NCBI GenBank assembly: GCA_964473525.1
Contig: CAYYPK010000001.1
Location: forward strand, 62,001 to 126,000
DNA from: GCA-2687025 sp964473525
GTDB lineage: Bacteria > Poribacteria > WGA-4E > GCA-2687025
DNA length: 64,000 bases
Direction of reading: 5' to 3'
Below are positions 17,709-26,791 of the stretch, piece after piece. The notes below the pieces were generated by a model. That model was not told where the DNA came from and did no database searches. It worked only from the letters and a program-made list of their open reading frames with translations. The number at the start of each line of letters is the position of its first letter. The stretch's first letter is position 1. The position numbers and the translations under genes were made by a program.

Positions 17709-20700
17709 ATGCACGTACAGGCGGGCGAGAGATACGACGGCCTTCCGGACGGCGTGCTCGTGAGAATGGCCCGCGACGGCGATCGCGACGCCTACGGCCA
17801 GCTGGTGGTTCGTCACCACCGGTGGGTCTTCACGATCGCGCGAGCGACGTTGCCCGCCCGCAGCGACAACCACGAGGACGCCGAGGACGTAGCCCAGGAT
17901 GCGTTCGTGAACGCCTATCGGGGTCTCGTGAAAGGCTTACGCCCACCGGACAACTTCCGCGCGTACATCGCGCGCGTCACGCAAAACGCCGCGCACCGTC
18001 ACTCGGGCCGCACGCGCGACAAGCTGGGCATCGACCGAGAGGCGGATGTCGACGCGTCCGCTTCCACTGGTAGAGCCGTGCCACAGGAGGAGCGCGCCAA
18101 TCGCGACGACGTTGCGACGCTCATGCGGGAGGCGATCAGCTGCCTGACCCCCGACCTGCGCCAGGCGCTTCTGATGCGGTACAGCCGGGATGAGCCGAGC
18201 TACCGCGACATCGCGGCAGCCATGGGGACGGGAGTTGACGGCGCCGAGAAGCGTGCCAAGCGCGCCATTGCCGCCCTTCGCACGTATCTGCGACGCACCG
18301 GCAAGGCGGATCTCCTCAGGGACGCGATGACCACGCAAATCATCGTCGGAGCGCCAGCCGCGGATTTCGTGGCGCGCGCGATGCAACGCATTGCCAACGC
18401 GCCCCACCCGCGCAGGTCGTCCGCGAAGGTCGCCGGGCCCGCTGGCGCGGGGATCGCGGTCGCGGCGGCGGTTGGGGTCGCCCTCGTCGCGGGCATAGGC
18501 GGCCTCGTCTGGCAGGCCAGTGTGGTGGGCTACCCAGAGCCCGACGGTTCGTTCGAGGCTGTCCTGATGCCGAGCATCCGGCCGACACGGGAGCGTCCGA
18601 CGCGGCGCCCCGCCGGGGAGCGCGTCGTGTTGGCAGGGCAGGCGGGGGCGTCCGGGTGGGTAGCGAACGATCCGGTGCGCGATGGCGCGCAACCGGTGAT
18701 CCAGACGCACCACACCAACGGCCCCGGTGTCTTCATGATGACCCTGAGCGACGGCGCCGTCCGCCGCGGCATCGAGCCGACACACGGCGTTGTCACGCTG
18801 ACGATGTCCGTCCGACCTACAGTTGAGGTGGCCCCTCACAGAGGCGCCAGGTCCGCTGCCCTTCGCATCGGCTTCGTGATCGACGGCGAGGTGGACCCAG
18901 CGGACAGTTACGGCGTCTACCTCGAGCGGAACAAGCGCAATCAGTGGGTCTACCCCCAGGTCGTGGAGACCGTCCCAGGGGTAGCGCCGCGTCGAGACGA
19001 GGCGGATGTCCGGCAGGTCGCCTCCGTGGAGCGACGGTGGTACGAGGTCCGCATCGCCCACGACACCGAGCGGGGGAGATTCGACGCCTGGTTGGACGGG
19101 GAGCCAGTGGCGACGCGAGTGCAGCGGCCGTGGACGGCTGGCCGGCCTGTGACGGGCGTGTACATCGGGGCGGTGCCGGGTGGGATCGACAAGGGCGAAC
19201 CGGTCTACACCGGTGGCTACAAGTCTGGAACGGCGGTTGGTCATGCCGTCTACTTTGGGAAGACGCGCATCGCCGTCGCTGGCGACGCCGTCGTTCCCCG
19301 TGCGGCCGAATCCTGGGTCGGGGCGCAGCACTTCACCAAGTGGGCCGAGGCTCCCGTGACGGGACTACTGGAGGAGGCGGAGAGAGCGCTCGCGTTGGGC
19401 GACTTGCTGGCAGCGCGCGACATCGTCGACATGGCGGCGCGTAGGGGCGGGGCGACCGGCGATCTGAGGCGGGTTGAGCGGCGTGTCAGCGGCGCCGAGA
19501 GTGTCGCCGCCGCCAACCGGCCTCGCGCGGTGGCGCATCTGGAACGGTTGCGCGCCAGGGTCGACCGACTGGGACAAGACAGGGGCGCCCAGACGTCGGA
19601 TGCCGCCTTCGCCGCCTGGGTAACTGCACACGCCTCTGTCACTGGGCTCGCCTGGAACGACTGGTACGAGGACCTGCATGGAGGCAGGCATCTGGACGTC
19701 ACGTTCGCCCCGGAGCACTACCATGGGGACGCGGCGCACCTGTTCTGGATGGCCAGGGAGGTAGTGCGGGCCTTCCACTTGCTGAACCGTGGCTACGACG
19801 GTCGTGTGGCCGTTGGCGTGCTCCGAGCCGCCACGATCGACGACGCCGGTGGCGAGGACGTCATCAACTCCGACGACGCGATCGTCGCTGCCGCCACGAC
19901 AGACCTGGGACCAGCGTTCCACAGGGACCACTCGCCGACGGGCCAGCCGCCCCCAGCGTACCACACCGTCACCCGCATGGTCGCTGCGGACGACGGGCGC
20001 GCGTACGCCAACCACACTGGCGGATTGTTGCTGACACGCGACCACGGCGCGACGTGGGCCGCCGCGGACACCGACTACGCTCGGGTCGAGACGCTGTGGA
20101 TTGAGGATGGTGTGCCGCACGGATACAGTTTTCGCCCTCCTGGCCTAGTCGCCCAGAACCCCGCTGGCGCGTGGACGGCCGTCAAGCCGGACGCCGATGG
20201 CATGCTGCGGCTCGACGCCTACCTCGGGGTGCCTGCCCGCGGGGCGCCGGGTCGCGCGGGGGCGTCGGCACACCTGGACGTCTCGACCGCCCCAGTCTCA
20301 CAGATCGCGTGGTTAGGCGACCGGGTCTACGCAGAGACGCGACATGGCGGCCTCGAAGGCATCGCGACACGACGGCGAGCGTCGTATCCCGTACCTGCGT
20401 GGCGAGGAGTTGTCGCGGAGAGCGCCGCGGCCGTGCTGGCCGATCAGGACAGACTGTCAACCAGCGCCGCGTTGGAAGCGCTGGCCTACGATTGGCTCCT
20501 CGACGCGTACGGGGCGCCCGAGTCCGAGGTGGGGAATGGCGCCGCGAGGTCGCTGGCCTGGCGCCACGTCGAGGCGGACGCCGAGGGCGTCGTCGACCTG
20601 CGCGCGCATCTCGCTCCCCTGGCGGACGACGCGGGGGCTGCCGGATACCTGACCTGCTACCTCTTCTCGCCCGACGCGCGCCGCGTCGCGCTGCACCTGG

Positions 20701-21389
20701 TCGCCGGCTGCCCCACGATGGTTACTGTCAACGGAGAGCCCGTGATGGACGCGGCGCCAACGGCCTCTCGGACCTATGGCATCGCGCTTCGCGCAGGGCG
20801 GAACGAGCTGCTCGTCAAGACGTGCCGGTTCGGCGGCGATTGGACGCTGAAGGCGCGCTTCCTGCCCGACGGGATGGACGGGGTCCACTTCGCCTCGAGG
20901 CTCGACGAGCGCCCACGATCCATACCGGCCGTCGACGGCACGGCATGGTTTGAGGTGACACATGGCATGCGCGGGCGGGCGCTGTACCGCCTGCTGACAG
21001 TCGCCGACACGCTCTACGCGGGCGCGTACCACGGTGTCTGGCAGTTCTCCGAGGAGGACTGGCAGTGGGCGCGGGTCGACGAGGACATCGAATACGACGC
21101 CCACGAAGCGTACGATCTGACGCCGCATCGCGGCGCGCTCTACTCGGCGCGCAAACTCGGCGTCTATAGGCAGAATCCGGCGACGGGCGAGTGGGAGAAG
21201 CGCAGCGACGGCCTGACCGACCACAACGTGCGCTCCTTGGCGTCGACCGGGCGCGCACTCCTCGCAGGGACGTACCAGGGGCACATCTACCGGTCGCTGG
21301 ACGATGCGCGCAGCTGGACCCTCGTGTACGCCCCGGCGCCCGACGGGGGCGGGTCCGAAGACGGAGCCAATTTGGCCGCAGCGCGCTAG
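17709..21389 (+). CDS. ECF sigma factor fused to a transmembrane segment and a large exported lectin/propeller region
   Basis: 1226 residues from the ATG at 17709 with GGAGAGAGG before it. Residues about 27-97 are sigma region 2 (EDAEDVAQDAFVNAYR, then FRAYIARVTQNAA), and about 143-197 are region 4 (LTPDLRQALLMRY, then a helix-turn-helix). A 26-residue hydrophobic segment at about 243-268 crosses the membrane. Beyond it are a concanavalin/LamG-like sandwich (about 300-535), a helical linker, BNR-like propeller pieces (YANHTGGLLLTRDHG near 800, YQGHIYRSLDDA near the end) and a galactose-binding-like module (RAGRNELLVK) that recurs in the PSD1 protein. The sigma part would be held at the inner membrane and need release to act. 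No anti-sigma gene is nearby. Planctomycete-type ECF groups with C-terminal extensions are the nearest known analogues. Confidence 0.88.
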   Translation: MHVQAGERYDGLPDGVLVRMARDGDRDAYGQLVVRHHRWVFTIARATLPARSDNHEDAEDVAQDAFVNAYRGLVKGLRPPDNFRAYIARVTQNAAHRHSGRTRDKLGIDREADVDASASTGRAVPQEERANRDDVATLMREAISCLTPDLRQALLMRYSRDEPSYRDIAAAMGTGVDGAEKRAKRAIAALRTYLRRTGKADLLRDAMTTQIIVGAPAADFVARAMQRIANAPHPRRSSAKVAGPAGAGIAVAAAVGVALVAGIGGLVWQASVVGYPEPDGSFEAVLMPSIRPTRERPTRRPAGERVVLAGQAGASGWVANDPVRDGAQPVIQTHHTNGPGVFMMTLSDGAVRRGIEPTHGVVTLTMSVRPTVEVAPHRGARSAALRIGFVIDGEVDPADSYGVYLERNKRNQWVYPQVVETVPGVAPRRDEADVRQVASVERRWYEVRIAHDTERGRFDAWLDGEPVATRVQRPWTAGRPVTGVYIGAVPGGIDKGEPVYTGGYKSGTAVGHAVYFGKTRIAVAGDAVVPRAAESWVGAQHFTKWAEAPVTGLLEEAERALALGDLLAARDIVDMAARRGGATGDLRRVERRVSGAESVAAANRPRAVAHLERLRARVDRLGQDRGAQTSDAAFAAWVTAHASVTGLAWNDWYEDLHGGRHLDVTFAPEHYHGDAAHLFWMAREVVRAFHLLNRGYDGRVAVGVLRAATIDDAGGEDVINSDDAIVAAATTDLGPAFHRDHSPTGQPPPAYHTVTRMVAADDGRAYANHTGGLLLTRDHGATWAAADTDYARVETLWIEDGVPHGYSFRPPGLVAQNPAGAWTAVKPDADGMLRLDAYLGVPARGAPGRAGASAHLDVSTAPVSQIAWLGDRVYAETRHGGLEGIATRRRASYPVPAWRGVVAESAAAVLADQDRLSTSAALEALAYDWLLDAYGAPESEVGNGAARSLAWRHVEADAEGVVDLRAHLAPLADDAGAAGYLTCYLFSPDARRVALHLVAGCPTMVTVNGEPVMDAAPTASRTYGIALRAGRNELLVKTCRFGGDWTLKARFLPDGMDGVHFASRLDERPRSIPAVDGTAWFEVTHGMRGRALYRLLTVADTLYAGAYHGVWQFSEEDWQWARVDEDIEYDAHEAYDLTPHRGALYSARKLGVYRQNPATGEWEKRSDGLTDHNVRSLASTGRALLAGTYQGHIYRSLDDARSWTLVYAPAPDGGGSEDGANLAAAR

Positions 21390-21438
21390 ACCACCGTATA
21401 CTGCAGGGCCGCTGAACCACACCGCGCGGGAGCCTGCC

Positions 21439-22479
21439 GTGAGCGCCTATTCCCCGTCCCAATTCCTGTCTCTTCCGCCGTTGCGTCGGACCTACGCGGC
21501 CCTCACGCTCATCGTCGCTTGCGCTTCGCTGCCGGCAGGCAGTGCACTGGCTGCGGACACCCACTCCGCCACGCCGCCGTTCGAGCCAATACGCGTTGTG
21601 CCGCCCTTCCCGGCGATAGTCGATGCGCCCTTCATCCCAGGCGTGGATGTCGAAGACGAAGTGACTGGGAAGGAGCTCGTACTCGGCGTCGTGGTCGACG
21701 GCGAAGCGCGGGCCTACCCCATCAACATGCTGACCGGGCCGCAGCGGGAGATCATAAACGACCACCTCGGAGGCCGCGCCATCGCCGCCACGTGGTGACA
21801 CCTCTGCCACAATGGCGTCGTGTACGCCAGAGATGTCGGGGATCGCGAGATCACTCTGACGGTGTCGGGCCAGCTGTGGAGTCGCAGTCTTGTCATGAGA
21901 GACGTCGAGACCGGGTCGCTGTGGAGCCACCTTCTCGGGCGCGCCATGGAGGGCGCGCTACTCGGCACGGAGCTGGAGATCGTGCCCGGCGAGATGATGA
22001 CGTGGGAGGGTTGGCTGGCCGCGCATCCCGACACTACCGTGCTCAACATGTCCCGCACCTCGCGCGACTACGGCCTGAGCTTCTACACGAACCCTGACAG
22101 GTTCGTGTATGCCTGGATGCTCGGCGGTCGCGCGTTCTCGGTTACGGTGCGGTCTCTGCTCGAGTCGCCTGCCCTGAACCTCGACGTCGCCGATGCGCCC
22201 GTCCTCGTGACGTTCAACCCCGACACATCAGCAGCGGCGATCTTCTCGCGCTCGGTGGATGGAACCAACCACACCTTCCTGCCGACGGGCATGGGCGTCG
22301 TGAAGGACGCCGAGACCGAATCCACGTGGAATAGCACGACGGGCAAGGCGACAAGCGGGCCGCTCGCCGGGTCTTCGCTGACGCACATGCCGGGGCTGAT
22401 GTCGTACCGTTCCTCGTGGCAGACGTTCCACCCCGGAAGCCGAGAGTTGGACGCCACCGACGATGTCGCGACAAGATAG
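21439..22479 (+). CDS. DUF3179 protein with in-frame UGA, putative selenoprotein (UxxC)
   Basis: Read as one 346-residue protein from a GTG at 21439 (GCGGGAG upstream) to TAG at 22477-22479. A UGA at 21796-21798 is codon 120, and the same frame continues without interruption to the end. Before it are a signal peptide and the DUF3179 features ARAYPINML and REIINDHLGG; after it are NGVVYAR and a C-terminal MPGLMSYRSSWQTFHP. DUF3179 proteins normally read T-Y/W-C-P-L-C at this place; here it is T-W-UGA-H-L-C123. The UGA therefore replaces the first Cys of CxxC, which is the classic Cys-to-Sec position. A 6-bp SECIS-like hairpin follows at the right distance. The alternative is a nonsense mutation or a sequencing error. 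Function of DUF3179 is unknown; a redox role in the envelope is likely if Sec is inserted. Confidence 0.8.
21813..21829 (+). promoter_or_regulatory. Bacterial SECIS-like hairpin
   Basis: Directly after the in-frame UGA the mRNA can form a perfect 6-bp stem UGGCGU / ACGCCA with the five-base loop CGUGU. The loop begins 21 bases after the UGA, inside the 16-37 base window known for bacterial SECIS elements. The second loop base is G, meeting the rule of a G among the first two loop bases. It lies inside the coding sequence, as bacterial SECIS elements do. SelB binding is inferred. Confidence 0.6.
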
Positions 22480-22482
22480 GCG

Positions 22483-23091
22483 TCAGCGCCGCGCCGCTGC
22501 TATGAACGCCGCCAGCTTGTACGGATCCTTGACGCCAGGCGCGGACGCGACGCCGGAGTTGACGTCCACGGCGTAGGGTCGAGAGACGTCCATGGCGGCG
22601 GCGACGTTGTCCGGCGTGAGTCCCCCAGCGAGCATCACCGGCTGAGGGAGCGACGAGGCGGCGTGACGAGCGATGTCCCAGTCGAACATTGCTCCGCCCT
22701 TTGGGCGGTCGAGGAGGAAGGCGCTCGCGTCCGTGTATTCCGTCGCGGCGGCCACGTCGGGCGCGGCAGTCACCGTTATCACCTTAATGACCGGGATCCC
22801 GGCCGCGACCACCGCCGAGCAGACATCCGGCGACTCGCTGCCATGCAACTGGGCGTAGTCGAGGCGAGCGGCGGCGCATGTCTCCACGATGTCGCTGGGC
22901 GAGACGTCTAGAAACACGCCGACCGTCTGCTGGAACGCCGGTAGCTTAGCCACGATGCTCGCGGCGGTCTGAGGCGAAACGCGGCATGGGCTATCGGCAA
23001 AGATGAAACCCAAAAGGTCCGCCCCAAGCGACGCGGCGAGAGCCGCGTCGACGTCGTTTGTGATGCCGCAGATCTTCACTCGTGTGGCCAA
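22483..23091 (-). CDS. trpF: Phosphoribosylanthranilate isomerase
   Basis: 202 residues. I place the start at a TTG at 23091 because AAGGAGG lies five bases before it and the protein then begins LATRVKICGIT, the usual N-terminus of the family; the open frame up to 23232 adds unrelated sequence. The catalytic Cys8 (KICGIT) and the Asp in YAVDVNSGVA are present, and VGVFLDV, QLHGSE and LAGGLTPDNV are the standard barrel motifs. It performs the Amadori rearrangement of phosphoribosylanthranilate to CdRP in tryptophan synthesis. No other trp gene is adjacent, so it is an isolated trpF. It converges on the DUF3179 gene with three bases between stops. Confidence 0.95.
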   Translation of the reverse strand: MATRVKICGITNDVDAALAASLGADLLGFIFADSPCRVSPQTAASIVAKLPAFQQTVGVFLDVSPSDIVETCAAARLDYAQLHGSESPDVCSAVVAAGIPVIKVITVTAAPDVAAATEYTDASAFLLDRPKGGAMFDWDIARHAASSLPQPVMLAGGLTPDNVAAAMDVSRPYAVDVNSGVASAPGVKDPYKLAAFIAAARR

Positions 23092-23254
23092 CGTAGCCTC
23101 CTTGTCGACGGCGCCTGCCCTGCCCACGATTGTAGTGCGGGTCGCGGCGCGTGTCAGCACGCGCGTGTGGCCCGTTGCCCGGCAGTCCGGCGTCTGGTAG
23201 ACATAGGCGGCGCCGACACTAGGCCCTGCCACGCGCGGAGTCCGTCAGACGCAC

Positions 23255-25141
23255 ATGCAGAAGGATGCTCTCCGCTTCTCACGGGTTCGCGCGCGAGCAT
23301 ACCTGCTCGGGGCGCTGCTCGTCGTGGCGAACAACTTCTGGCTGATGGCGTCCGCGACGTGGGCGTCCGGGTATCCAACGACCGTCTCGCTTTTCCATCA
23401 CGTCGTCTTCCTACTCCTCGTGTGCATCGGGTCGAGCGCTCTCGGCAAGGCGCTCCCGGGGTACCGGCGCGCGTTCCTGAGCTCGGGCGAGCTGGTGGCG
23501 CTGTACACGATGCTGTCGGTTGCCAGTGGCATCGGCGGGCTGGATCTGATGCAGGTGCTCGCGACGTTCACCAACGGCCTGCATCCGCTGGCGACGCCGG
23601 AGAACGACTGGGAGGCGCTCTTCTTCCGGTACGTGCCGGAGTGGCTGGTCGTGGTGGACGCGGCTGCCCTGAAGGGCCTCGCGGAGGGAGGGTCAACCCT
23701 CTATACGTGGTCGCACCTGCGGGCGCTTACCCCGTCGGCGGTTGTGTGGTCGGCGTTCATCCTGGTTCTGTCCGGCGTCATGTTGTGCCTTACACTCCTC
23801 GTTCGCGAGCAGTGGACCGAGGCCGAGAAGCTCTCCTACCCCGTCATCCAGCTGCCCCTGCACATGACCACGCGGTCCGCAGCGCTCTTCAGGAACCGTG
23901 CGATGTGGCTTGGGTTCGCCCTGGCGGGAGCCGCGAACCTGCTGAACGGCCTCAACTTCCTGTTCCCCGCAGTGCCCGGGGTCGGCGGGAAGCTATACGA
24001 CTTGAGCCCAATGGCCCCAGACCCGCCCTGGAACGCCATTGGCTGGACACCCCTCTCGCTGTGGCCGTACGCGGTCGGCCTGGCGTTCTTCATGCCTCTC
24101 GACATGTCGTTCTCGGCGTGGTTCTTCTATCTGTTCTGGAAGCTGGAGATGGTGGCCGGCCGCGCGATGGGTTTGCAGCGCCTGCCAGACTTCCCATACA
24201 TCGAGCCGCAAGCGGCAGGGGCGTACGCGGGTCTCTGCCTGCTCGCGCTGTGGACCACTCGCAGGCATCTCCGCGCTATACTCCGCGGGAGCCCCGGCGC
24301 CGAGTCGCGCTCTCCGCGTGTGGCGCTCGCCGGCGCCGTCGCTGGTCTGATCGCGCTCGTGTGGTTCAGCGTCGCACTCCAGATGACTCCGTGGGTGGCC
24401 ATCGCTTTCACGGTTGGCTACTTCGTGCTGTCTATCGGGATTACGCGCATGCGGGCTGAGTTGGGGTCGCCGGTGCACGACCTGCATCGCGCCGGTCCAC
24501 ACCTGATGCTGGTGGAGGTATTCGGGAGTCGAGCGCTCTCGACGGGCGATCTCACCGCGCTTTCGTTCCATCAGGGGTACAACCGCGCGTACCGCGGGCA
24601 CCCGATGCCGCACCAACTCGAGGGGTTCAAGCTTGGCGAGCAGGCGCGGTCGCGCCCTCATTCACTTGTCTGGGCAGTGCTCCTCGCCTCCGCTCTGGCG
24701 CCGTTGGTGTCCTTCTGGGGTATGGCGCACTACTCGTTCCAGCACGGGATTCCCAACGTTGGCAAGGTCCCGGAGTCCTTCGGGCGCCTCGCAGGGTGGA
24801 TCGGCGCGCAGACGGAGCCCGGTATCGGCGCGGCTGGAGCGATCGCGTTTGGCGGAGCGGTCACGCTGCTCCTTGCGGCGGCCCGCGCGCGCTTCGTGTG
24901 GTTCCCTCTCCACCCGGCGGGCTATGCAGTCACAAGCGGCTGGTCGATCAACCTGTTCTGGTGTTCGATCTTCGTCAGTTGGGCAGTGAAGCTTGGAGTG
25001 CTCAAGTATGGCGGCCTGCCCCTCCTCCGTCGCGCGCAGCCTTTCTTCCTCGGCGTTGTATTGGGCGACTTCGTGATCGGGTCACTCTGGATGCTGCGCG
25101 GCGCCGTGCTCGAGGTACCCACGTACCGCTTCCTGTTCTGA
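23255..25141 (+). CDS. DUF6785/DUF6784-like polytopic membrane protein
   Basis: 628 residues, ATG at 23255, with about 14 hydrophobic helices across the full length. The order of motifs (LSSGELVALYTML, REQWTEAEKLSYPVIQLP, then SFHQGYNRAYRGHPMPHQLEGFKL, and the late loop HPAGYAVTSGW) is that of the DUF6785/DUF6784 family found in planctomycetes, Latescibacteria and related uncultured groups. The REQWxxxEKLxxP element recalls OPT oligopeptide transporters, so a transporter is the best guess, but no substrate is known. The gene stands alone, divergent from trpF (their starts are 163 bases apart) and followed by a 510-base intergenic region. Confidence 0.8.
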   Translation: MQKDALRFSRVRARAYLLGALLVVANNFWLMASATWASGYPTTVSLFHHVVFLLLVCIGSSALGKALPGYRRAFLSSGELVALYTMLSVASGIGGLDLMQVLATFTNGLHPLATPENDWEALFFRYVPEWLVVVDAAALKGLAEGGSTLYTWSHLRALTPSAVVWSAFILVLSGVMLCLTLLVREQWTEAEKLSYPVIQLPLHMTTRSAALFRNRAMWLGFALAGAANLLNGLNFLFPAVPGVGGKLYDLSPMAPDPPWNAIGWTPLSLWPYAVGLAFFMPLDMSFSAWFFYLFWKLEMVAGRAMGLQRLPDFPYIEPQAAGAYAGLCLLALWTTRRHLRAILRGSPGAESRSPRVALAGAVAGLIALVWFSVALQMTPWVAIAFTVGYFVLSIGITRMRAELGSPVHDLHRAGPHLMLVEVFGSRALSTGDLTALSFHQGYNRAYRGHPMPHQLEGFKLGEQARSRPHSLVWAVLLASALAPLVSFWGMAHYSFQHGIPNVGKVPESFGRLAGWIGAQTEPGIGAAGAIAFGGAVTLLLAAARARFVWFPLHPAGYAVTSGWSINLFWCSIFVSWAVKLGVLKYGGLPLLRRAQPFFLGVVLGDFVIGSLWMLRGAVLEVPTYRFLF

Positions 25142-25653
25142 AGGAGGTCGTCGGGTGCACACACCAGTCGCGCCTCACTCCTTGGCACCACGGCCCATAC
25201 GCGTGCTTTCGGTCCTGGAAGACCTTATGAGAGCGTTGTCGGCGACTAGCATGCGCGCCTAGAGACACGATTCGTATCCTCGCCTGTCCGGGCTGGGACG
25301 TGCCTTCGCGGCACGGCACGGATGTAGTTTCTGATAACCTTTTCGCGGTTTCTTTCATCAGCTCCTGAGGGCCGCGTCGCGCGCTGCGCACGCGCGTCTT
25401 CCGATAATGCAAATTATGTCATATCCGGCGCGTCCTCCCCGCGCGATTCCCGGGGTACGGTACAAGATGTTGGGTCGGCGGCAGATATTTAGGCCAAGTC
25501 CCGCCTGACGCCGGTATTATCGGAAATCGCAACATCCCCGGAGCTGTCCGGGCGTCCGCGCGCCGGAGTCGCGGGGTGGGGCGTGACTCGTCCGCAGGTA
25601 TGCGGTACGTTCCGCTCAGCGACCGACTCCCCAGCCATTGAGGACGACTTCCC
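25142..25653. other. Intergenic region with inverted repeat, no gene seen
   Basis: About 510 bases between the DUF6785 gene and the SDR gene. It is locally richer in A and T than its neighbours. A perfect 10-bp inverted repeat, TTCCGATAAT at 25399-25408 and ATTATCGGAA at 25516-25525, brackets 107 bases. No open frame has coding character. It may hold the SDR promoter and an operator pair. Confidence 0.45.
25399..25525. repeat. 10-bp inverted repeats bracketing a 107-bp AT-richer segment
   Basis: TTCCGATAAT and its exact reverse complement lie 107 bases apart, about 130 bases before the SDR start. The arms are too far apart for a simple hairpin, but could be two operator half-sites or ends of a miniature element. 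There is no obvious target-site duplication. Confidence 0.45.
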
Positions 25654-26553
25654 ATGCACGACTTCGCAGGTAAGGTAGCCGTGGTGACTGGGGCGGGCAG
25701 CGGGATCGGGAGATCCCTCGCCCGCCGGCTCGCGCGTGAGGGGTGCCGGCTCGTGGTAGCGGACATATCACCGGTCTCTCTTGCCCGCGTGGCGGATGAG
25801 CTGCGCAAGATGGGCGTCGAGGCGGTCGCCGTTGAGGTAGACGTTTCGGACCAGAGCAGCGTCGATGCCCTGGCAGAGCGGTCGGTCGACGCTTTCGGCA
25901 GCGTACACCTCGTGTGCAACAACGCGGGGGTGGGCGTCCCGAGGGGCGGAGGCATGTACGTGTGGGATACGTCCCTGGAGGAGTACGACTGGGTCATGGG
26001 GGCGAACCTCGGAGGTATTCTACACGGATGCCGGTCCTTCGTACCCATCCTGCTCCAGCAGGGCGAGGAGGCGCACGTCCTCAATACCGTGTCGATCGCC
26101 GGCCTCCTGACGCGCGGCGCGACGCACGTCTACACCATGTCGAAGCACGCCGCGCTGTCCATCAGCGAGTCGCTGGCGGCACAACTCGCCGAGATAGACG
26201 CCCCCATAGAGGTGTCCATTCTATGTCCAGGATTTGTGGACACGTCTCTCGCAGCGTCCGATACGGTAGCTCCGCCGAGCGTGAAGGCGCTGCGCGAGCG
26301 CGGCGCTGAGGATGTGGACTTCGGCGGCATGCGCGCCCATTTCGAGGCGTCCATTCGCAACGGTATGTCGCCGGACGACGTCGCGGACGCGGCGATCGTG
26401 GGCATTCGGGCGGGGAAGACCTACATCCTCACCCACCCTGAGTACGGCGATCTCGCCAAGAGTCGCGTGGCCGACATCGTGGACGCCGGCCGATTGGACA
26501 CATACATGGACACCTACCGAGCCTTCGCGGCCAGGCAGGTAGCGAAGGACTAG
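25654..26553 (+). CDS. Short-chain dehydrogenase/reductase (classical SDR)
   Basis: 299 residues, ATG at 25654. The nucleotide-binding TGAGSGIG spans residues 12-19, NNAG is at 89-92, and the catalytic residues are Ser147 (TVSIAG), Tyr160 and Lys164 (YTMSK). The Asp in VVADIS after the second strand favours NAD(H). The C-terminal part (about 230-299) with THPEYGDLAKSRV resembles SDRs that act on steroid-like or polyol substrates, but the substrate cannot be told. It is monocistronic by spacing, with 238 bases before the next gene. Cytoplasmic. Confidence 0.93.
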   Translation: MHDFAGKVAVVTGAGSGIGRSLARRLAREGCRLVVADISPVSLARVADELRKMGVEAVAVEVDVSDQSSVDALAERSVDAFGSVHLVCNNAGVGVPRGGGMYVWDTSLEEYDWVMGANLGGILHGCRSFVPILLQQGEEAHVLNTVSIAGLLTRGATHVYTMSKHAALSISESLAAQLAEIDAPIEVSILCPGFVDTSLAASDTVAPPSVKALRERGAEDVDFGGMRAHFEASIRNGMSPDDVADAAIVGIRAGKTYILTHPEYGDLAKSRVADIVDAGRLDTYMDTYRAFAARQVAKD

Positions 26554-26791
26554 CTCGGGCGGCGCCGGAGTCGTGGGTGACGCCCACCGTGTGGCCGCGC
26601 GGACGGGCCCTTCGCGCGTGTTCGCGCCCGGTAGACTTGCCGGATGGCGTGTGTGGCGCGGGAGCCATGCACCACGCCAATTGGCCGGGACGTGCTCGGG
26701 ACCGGGAAAGAGTGAACCATGGGCGGGGGAGTGACACTGACACGGTAGTTGCCGACGCTTGGGGATCGACCACCACTCAGGAGTGCCATCC

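Noticed and set aside
17937..19331. 464-residue open frame on the minus strand
   Set aside because: Antisense to the ECF sigma fusion; no motif, while the plus frame has sigma regions 2 and 4.
21439..22479. Two separate genes or a plain pseudogene at the UGA
   Set aside because: The frame continues exactly, the second half has no own signal peptide or ribosome site, and the UGA coincides with a conserved Cys position with a SECIS-like hairpin. A sequencing error is still possible.
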